NCBI GenBank assembly: GCA_016946835.1
Contig: JACVTC010000110.1
Location: 46,001-110,000 of the forward strand
Direction of reading: 5' to 3'
DNA length: 64,000 bases
From: Neocallimastix lanati (nom. inval.)
Taxonomy: Eukaryota > Neocallimastigomycota > Neocallimastigomycetes > Neocallimastigales > Neocallimastigaceae
A program made the position numbers and the translations under genes. Positions 58,530 to 64,000 of this stretch are shown piece by piece (the first letter of the stretch is position 1; each line of letters starts with the position of its first letter). The notes below the pieces were generated by a model. The model was not told the origin of the DNA and searched no databases. It worked only from the letters and a program-made list of their open reading frames with translations.

Positions 58530-59985
58530 TCTGTCATTTCATAATTATTTATTATTAAATAATATTTATAAAATATTATTTAAATTAGTTAAACATTCAA
58601 ACCACAATTTAGTAAGATCACTTCTATCATATTTAATATCAATTAACTTGGCTTCTTTATTTTTGTATTTTTCAATTAAGATATTAATTTCATCAGCTTT
58701 TGTTCTTATTTTTTTTTTTTATTCTCCAAATTCCTTTTATTTTCATTTGGTAATCATAATGTGATAAATGTTCCTGTTCTTTTAATTTATTTATTAATTC
58801 ATAAAAATTTGGTTTCATTGGAAATAGTTTATTTAAAGAATTATTGAGTGATTCTGAAGCATTATTGGTTATATGTTCAATATTATAATAATTCCAACTT
58901 TTTATATCGTAACCAATTAAATATGTTTCATAAAAATATTCTAAAAATTTTAAAAATTGACAAGAATTTTTTTCAATGGATTTAGTTTTAATTAATGAAA
59001 AAATATCCATTATGTATTCAGGGTTGATAAATGGTAAGTTTGAAATTCCTTTGTAATAATTAAATATTTTTTCATCATCGTTCACTTCATTACGGCACAA
59101 TTCATTTTTTTTAATTTCTAATAAATTTTTATAATGCCAAATACAGTATTTAATATTTATATTAGGAAATATTTTTTTAACTGCTTTGGATATGCCTTTT
59201 TCAAAATTGCAATGTACATTTTTTGGTTCAGTTATAATATTATTATTAGAATTTTGTTTTAATTTATTGAATAACATTTTATATGTTTTTTGCTTTTTAT
59301 TTCTTAATATTGCATAAGAAGTAGTATAAAAACTATTCAATTCTTTAACGTAAGTTCTAGTAATAAACACTTGTTGACTAAATTTAGGTGCGATATAAAA
59401 AGTACCATCCACAAATATATCATTATTATATTTCTTAAATAATTTTGCTTGAAAAGGGGATTGAAAAATTACTAAATCAGAATTTTTGAATATCATAAAA
59501 TCTTCATTTCGTTCAGTTTTATAATATTCAGATTCATTAGGAATTTCATTAAAAGTTGTTACATTGGATGGTAGTTTTTTATTAATACTTCTTAATATTA
59601 GAGTTTTAACTGAAATATATTCTGGACACGGATATATAAATCCCATTTCTTTAGAAATTTCATTATATAGTCTTTTTCGTTTTATATCAAAAGGATTTGA
59701 ATGTTTTTTAATTTCATCTTTAATTTTATGTTTCATTACAGATAGGGATACACTATATTCGTTTCCAGGATGATTATGTAAACTCTCATATTTTAAGATT
59801 TCTTTCTCATTATTTAAAATAATAAAAGATTTACATTTATTATTTTTTTTATATTCGGTACATTTATAAACTCTTGAATTATCTTTCCTTGAATGTGAAA
59901 AATTAAATTTATATTGTTTATTAATAATGATTTGTTCTTCTCCTTTATTAGACTCACTTATATAAATAGTTATGTTTTCTTCCAT
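58530..59985 (-). CDS. FLYWCH-MULE transposase (probably catalytically damaged)
   Basis: 430 codons from ATG at 59985. N-terminal FLYWCH-type zinc finger: VYKCTEYKKNNKCKSFIILN with C42, C51, H70, H72 (SLHNHPG), a DNA-binding module typical of MULE-like transposases. MULE DDE core: DIFVDGTFYIAPKFSQQVF (D193), then HCNFEKGISKAVKKIFPNIN, where family members usually have Asp before Phe-Glu but this copy has N260 (AAT, 59208-59206). After that come IKYCIWHY (C281, H284) and NNASESLNNSL (E378). The frame ends at 58693, just after an A run (58706-58716 on the plus strand as T). The next frame continues about 40 codons (KADEINILIEKYKNKEAKLI) to about 58555, so the natural C-terminus is probably longer and frameshifted. 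It would cut and paste the element in the nucleus. Confidence 0.85.
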
Positions 59986-60390
59986 TTATAAATTTTAATA
60001 TATAGTTTTTAATTATATCTTTTAAATTATTATATTAATTATCTAAATATTATTTTTTAATATTAATTCTGAACAATTAAATATTCAATTTTTTTTAAAA
60101 GATAAAAAGTATTTTAATTATTTCTTTTTCTTTTAATTTTTTTAAAAAAAAACAGATACATAAAGTATATATGAAAATATTTTAATTTTTATTATTTAAA
60201 AATAAATTATTTATTTAATGTATATAAAAAAAATTTAATTATTTATTTATTCTAAATTAATATTAATTATTTTTTTTAATATATACTAATAAAGAATTTA
60301 TGAATTAATTAATTATTTTATTTATATTATAATCTAATTAAATTATTAACTTTTAAATCTTTTTAAAACAACAAATATATATAGCATTTT
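59986..60390. other. AT-rich upstream region of the transposase gene
   Basis: No second gene is seen. The transposase promoter should be here, but no specific signal stands out. Confidence 0.5.
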
Positions 60391-60870
60391 TTTAGCAAAT
60401 AAAGTAGAACTGGGCTTTCTACTGGTTGTTATGTGGCGGACTTAATAATCATCTGGTATCTATTCTTTATCTGATTTTCCCGATAGGGTTTGGAGAAAGG
60501 GTAAAGGGGTTATAATGGCACAATTTCAGGTAAGTATTAATTCCGCTCCTACCATTATTGGATTGCCACGTATTTAATTTCTATATTTGATCATCCATGG
60601 CATCCTAGTGTAGTTGTATAGCCTATACTGTGAGGGTTACGAGTTCAATTTCTATAGGATAACACGGATGTTATTTGGCAAGACATGTCTACTGGAGCTA
60701 CCTCTGCTTAGGAATTTGGAGCGCCGACGTCGTACTAATATAGTATAAGATATATATACCAAAGTATATATGTTCTTTACACGCCCATATATATAATATG
60801 GGATAGACATGTGAATTCATATGTGTAAAAAACCTATTTATATATCTCTACAAAACGGTTGCGGTAATAT
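60391..60870. other. GC-richer passenger island with RNA-like features
   Basis: About 480 bases of mixed composition inside the candidate MULE. It contains a 7-bp hairpin (60403-60423, AGTAGAA/TTCTACT), a consensus 5' splice site CAGGTAAGTAT (60527-60537) and the tRNA-like segment at 60599. GGAGCGCCGACGTCGTACTA is near 60717. Both strands are full of short stops, so it is not protein coding. It could be a SINE, a structured RNA or captured sequence. Confidence 0.55.
60599..60663 (+). ncRNA. tRNA-like segment with pol III A and B boxes (tRNA-His-like, degenerate)
   Basis: TAGTGTAGTTG (60606-60616) fits the A-box consensus and GAGTTCAATTTC (about 60641-60652) is close to the B box. The 5' GGCATCCT can pair partly with 3' AGGAT, and CTGTGAG (about 60628-60634) has the form of a His anticodon loop (GTG). 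The anticodon stem does not close and the segment is shorter than a tRNA. It is therefore a tRNA-derived promoter, as in SINE heads, or a tRNA relic. Confidence 0.45.
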
Positions 60871-61529
60871 ATAAATAGTAATTGAAATGTGAACAACAAA
60901 TTTTAATTTTTGAAATTTCAATTTACAGCTATAATTTAAGTCTTATAAAAATATTATTTTGTAATTTTTATTATTATTTAATATTTTATTTATAAATTAT
61001 ATATAAAATAAAAGGTTTAATTCTATTATTAAGATGTTATAATAACAACTAAAGTTTTAGTTATAATATAAAAAATTAATATTTTAAATAATATTAATTT
61101 AAATATAAATTTATAAAATAAAATTTTTTAATAATAAAATATAAAAATATTATATTGATATTAATAATAAAATATAAAAATATAATATTAATAGAAAAAT
61201 ATAAAAATATAATATCAATAATAAAATATAAAATATAAAAATATAATATAAATATTAATAACAAAATATAAAAAATAAGGTTATAAGGAAAATAATTATT
61301 TATCATTTTCCTTATAACATGATTGTCAAAAAAAAAAAATTATATAAAAATATTTTATTTTTTATTGACCTTTTTAATTTTTATTTATTTATTTATTTAC
61401 TTATTTATTTATACATTTATTTCTTTTTTACTTATATTAAATTTTATGGCGTAATAATATAAATTTTAAAAGCCACAAATAAATAGATGCCTTATTAAAA
61501 TTTCAAAAAAAAAAATTGGCGAAATGGAC
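60871..61529. other. AT-rich DNA with AAATATAA repeats, no gene seen
   Basis: (AAATATAAAAATAT) tracts at 61130-61280 and ATTTATTTATTT at 61380-61430. A short inverted repeat AAGGTTATAAGGAAAATAA / TTTTCCTTATAAC lies at about 61277-61318. Confidence 0.6.
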
Positions 61530-61904
61530 CACATTCATACAATTTTATAGTATTTAATAATGTTCCAAAAATATAGTGTATCCTTTTTTTTATTGAATAT
61601 TTTAAAAAGCCACCCATTATCATATTTTAATTAAATAATAAAATTACATTATATTTTAAAAAATTTTCTGATAAAGTTGCCTTTGGTTCAAGTTCTATTG
61701 TTGGGAGAAATTTAATTTAAGTATTTATTTAATTATAAATTTTTATTTGTTTATTTAAAAATAATTATAAAATTAATTAATACATGTATTTATTTATGAG
61801 TGTGTGTCATTTCGCAATAATTCATTTCGGAAAAGTTTCATTTCGCAAAAGTTCATTTCGCAAAAATTTCATTTAGGAAAAGTTTCATTTCGCAAAATTT
61901 TAAT

Positions 61905-62340
61905 AAATAGATAAATAAATAATAAAATAAATAAATAAATAAATAAATAATAAAAAAATAAAAAAAAAAAAGAATTATAAAATATAAAATATAAAATATA
62001 AAATAAAAAATAAAAAATAAAAAAAAAAAAAAAATATAAAATATAAAATATAAAATATAAAAATATAAAATATAAAAAAATAAAATAAAAAAAAATATAT
62101 ATATATATATATAAAATAAAAAATAAAAAATAAAAATAAAAAATATAAAATAAAAAATAATAAAAAATAAAAAAAAATAAAATAAAATAAAATAAAATAT
62201 AATATTGAACAAAATTCAATATAAAATAAAAAATAAAAAAGGTAAAAATATAAAAATATAAAATATAAAATATAAAATATAAAATATAAAATATAAAATA
62301 TAAAATATAAAATAAAAAAAAATAAATACTATTTAAAATC
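61905..62340. repeat. AAATA/AAAATATAAAAT low-complexity satellite
   Basis: Dense AAAATA, AAATATAAAATAT and TATATA tracts, ending in about ten AAAATAT units (62240-62315). The Phe/Tyr/Ile-only minus-strand frames here are artefacts. Confidence 0.95.
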
Positions 62341-62388
62341 ATCCTAACTTTGTGCTACTTTTAATTCCCTTTTTTTATGATGTCCTCA

Positions 62389-62424
<36 letters not shown>

Positions 62425-62816
62425 GAATTATTTATAAATATTTCTTTTATTAAAAAAATTTATTAGTAATTTAAGATTTTTTTAAAATACTGCGCAAGGA
62501 CTTAAAAGGTGTAAAATGATCAATTAATTATTTAGATATTATTTTTTAATCTTTATAATTATTTATAATAATTATTTTTTAAATTTAACAATTATATTTT
62601 AAATTATTATCCTTTACATCTTTTAAATTATTAATATTTATTTTTTTTATATATATAAAATTCTTATATATATTTTAAAAAATTATATAACGTTTAAAAC
62701 ATATGATAAAATATTTTATTTTTTTAAAGCGTTAATTCTAATGAATATTTATTATTATATAATGTATATTTAATATATATATGTCCATATATATATGTAT
62801 ATTTTTTTTTAAAAAT
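62222..62816 (+). repeat. Large inverted repeat, left arm
   Basis: Pairs with 63345-64000 in opposite orientation. The best block contains ATACTGCGCAAGGACTTAAA at 62489-62508 and its reverse complement at about 63640-63659, with near-identical flanks of over 100 bases. Outer parts (ATGATGTCCTCATC, poly-T, AAAATCATCCTAACTTTGTG) and the AAAATAT satellite also match. Arms carry scattered substitutions and indels toward the centre. Confidence 0.92.
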
Positions 62817-63024
62817 TTAATTTTAAAATTTATTTATTTATTATAGTTTTATATATTTATTTTTATTTATTTAGTATTTTATTTAAATTATATATATTAT
62901 TTATTTATTTTATTATTAATTTATATATTTATTAAAAATTTTGCGAAATGAAACTTTTCCGAAATGAAACTTTTTATGTAAATTTTCCGAAATGAAACTT
63001 TCCGAAATGAAATTTTGCGAAATG

Positions 63025-63344
63025 CTCCTCCCCCTTTATTTATTATCTCGAAAATATAAAATAATTATAATATAATTTTGGCATAAAACTGTGCTGCAAA
63101 GAATAATTATAAAGAATTATTCTTGCTTTTATATTTGTAATTCATAATAAACTATTTAATTGATTAATTCTCTTAGAATAACTATTAAGTATTTAAAGTA
63201 TTTAATATAAAATATAAAATAAAATATAAAATATTAAAATAAAATATTTATGAAATATTAATAAAAATATAAAATTATTATAATTAATAAAATATAAAAT
63301 ATTAATATAAAATAATAATTATTAAAAATAATTAAAAATATAAT
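63025..63344. other. Centre of the large inverted repeat
   Basis: AT-rich spacer with CTCCTCCCCCTTTATT directly after the CATTTCG array and GCATAAAACTGTGCTGCAAA near 63082. No gene is seen. Confidence 0.6.
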
Positions 63345-64000
63345 AAAAAAAAGAAAAATATTTATATACATATATATAATAAATATACATTATATTATAT
63401 AATAATAAATATTCATTTAGAATTAACGCTTTAAAAAAATAAAATATTTTATCATATGTTTTAAATGTTCTATAATATATGATTAATAATAATTTTATAT
63501 ATATATATAAATAAGTATTAATAATTTAAAAGTTGTTTAAAAATAATGATTTAAAATATAACTATTAAAATTAAAATATAATTATTAAAAAAAATATTAA
63601 GAAATAATATCTAAATAATTAATTGATCATTTTACACCTTTTAAGTCCTTGCGCAGTATTTTAAAAAAATCTTAAATTACTAATAAATTTTTTTAATAAA
63701 AGAAATATTTATAAATAATCCATTAAAAAAAAAAAAAAAAAAAAAAAGATGAGGACATCATAAAAAAAGGGTGTTAAAAGTAACACAAAGTTAGGATGAT
63801 TTTAAATAGTATTTATTTTTTTTTATTTTATATTTTATATTTTATATTTTATATTTTATATTTTATATTTTATATTTTATATTTTATATTTTATATTTTA
63901 TATTTTATATTTTATATTTTATATTTTATATTTTATATTTTATATTTTATATTATATATTTTATATTTTATATTTTATATTTTATATTTTATATTTTATA
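63345..64000 (-). repeat. Large inverted repeat, right arm, running off the window
   Basis: Reverse complement of the left arm. It ends in a TATTTTATAT satellite (63825-64000) that mirrors 62222-62318 and continues past the window edge. A mirrored CATTTCG array would be expected beyond 64000 if the whole structure is an inverted duplication. Confidence 0.92.

Larger units (their letters stand above)
57064..61530. mobile_element. Candidate MULE-type DNA transposon with inverted ends
   Basis: The left end has GGTCCAAAACGCCAATTTTT (57064-57083). The right end, reversed, has GGTCCATTTCGCCAATTTTT (61530-61511). These GC-containing words stand out in AT-only DNA and enclose the MULE transposase gene. 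Further inward, GGCTTTTTAAATTAATA and GGCTTTTAAAATTTATA may extend the similarity. No convincing TSD was found, so the exact ends are unproven. Confidence 0.55.
61808..63024. mobile_element. Candidate DNA element bounded by inverted CATTTCG repeat arrays
   Basis: At 61808-61903 the unit CATTTCGCAAAAGTT / CATTTCGGAAAAGTT is repeated about five times. At 62937-63024 the reverse complement is repeated about five times (GAAACTTTTCCGAAATG). Both arrays begin with CATTTCGCA at the outer edge. Such inverted subterminal arrays are typical of transposase-binding ends. The 1.0-kb interior has only satellite DNA and one arm of a larger inverted repeat, so it is non-autonomous. No TSD was recognised. Confidence 0.6.

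Noticed and set aside
60527-60537. U1 snRNA 5' end on the minus strand (ATACTTACCTG)
   Set aside because: It is the complement of a consensus 5' splice site; no Sm site, no U1 stem-loop order found downstream.
61853-62342. 119- and 157-codon minus-strand frames
   Set aside because: Low-complexity AAATA satellite, only Phe/Tyr/Leu/Ile.
62222-64000. Telomere-proximal end because of the terminal TATTTTATAT array
   Set aside because: The array mirrors an internal satellite and belongs to an inverted repeat; nothing marks a chromosome end.

Overview
ORGANISM. The window is extremely AT-rich nuclear DNA of a eukaryote: long A and T homopolymers, AAAAT/TTTTA satellites, short GT...AG introns, asparagine-rich proteins, ankyrin-type genes, Ty1/Copia elements and a FLYWCH-MULE transposase. 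Together with a fungal-type LrgA-like membrane fragment and cysteine-rich small secreted proteins, this best fits an anaerobic gut fungus (Neocallimastigomycota, e.g. Neocallimastix/Piromyces type). That assignment is inference from composition and gene style. Gene density is very low; most of the window is mobile DNA, satellites and decayed genes.

LAYOUT. (1) About 140-26731 (unit A) and about 27103-45322 (unit B) are two direct tandem copies of one segment. Each carries, in order: an ankyrin-type two-exon gene, a decayed ankyrin relic, a 62-bp minisatellite, a cation-channel-like terminal exon on the minus strand (complete in A, only its first ~140 bases left in B), a GC-richer island with unexplained function, a 44-bp repeat, long AT-rich DNA, a small cysteine-rich secreted protein gene and an AAAAT/AAAAC satellite. 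B has lost several blocks relative to A and has gained its own Copia element. (2) Unit A contains a nested pair: Copia element E1 (12078-22543, minus strand, 148-bp LTRs, TSD AATAT) is split in its gag by E2 (15942-21023, plus strand, 236-bp LTRs, TSD TATTC). E2 has LTRs, primer-binding site and polypurine tract but no gag or pol; its interior carries relics of several host-like genes on both strands. (3) Unit B contains E3 (34528-41297, 299/298-bp LTRs, TSD TAAAT), a nearly complete Copia element with a giant Asn-rich spacer between integrase and reverse transcriptase. (4) 46041-48010 is a decayed, 5'-truncated Copia (E4). (5) About 48011-55805 holds two large plus-strand pseudogenes: a coiled-coil protein and a secreted Ser/Thr-rich protein. 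A small multi-span membrane-protein pseudogene follows on the minus strand. (6) 57064-61530 is a candidate MULE-type DNA transposon with FLYWCH/MULE transposase, a 51-bp minisatellite and a GC-richer passenger island with a tRNA-like pol III promoter. (7) 61808-64000 is a structure of subterminal CATTTCG repeats plus a large inverted repeat that runs off the window.

HOW THE PARTS RELATE. E1, E2 and E3 share the same 14-nt sequence directly after the 5' LTR. It is complementary to the anticodon arm of tRNA-Lys(CUU), so all three probably use a copia-style half-tRNA primer, and coding-deficient E2 could be copied by the machinery of elements like E1 or E3. LTR pairs differ by only one change each, so all three insertions are recent. 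The most interesting signals are the host-gene-carrying LTR element E2, the shared tRNA-Lys primer site, the hairpin array in the E1 leader, the tandem duplication with unequal decay, and a perfect 30-bp hairpin whose loop is inverted between the two copies.

LIMITS. Splice sites, product names of weak matches and element boundaries without TSDs are inferences. No database search was possible.
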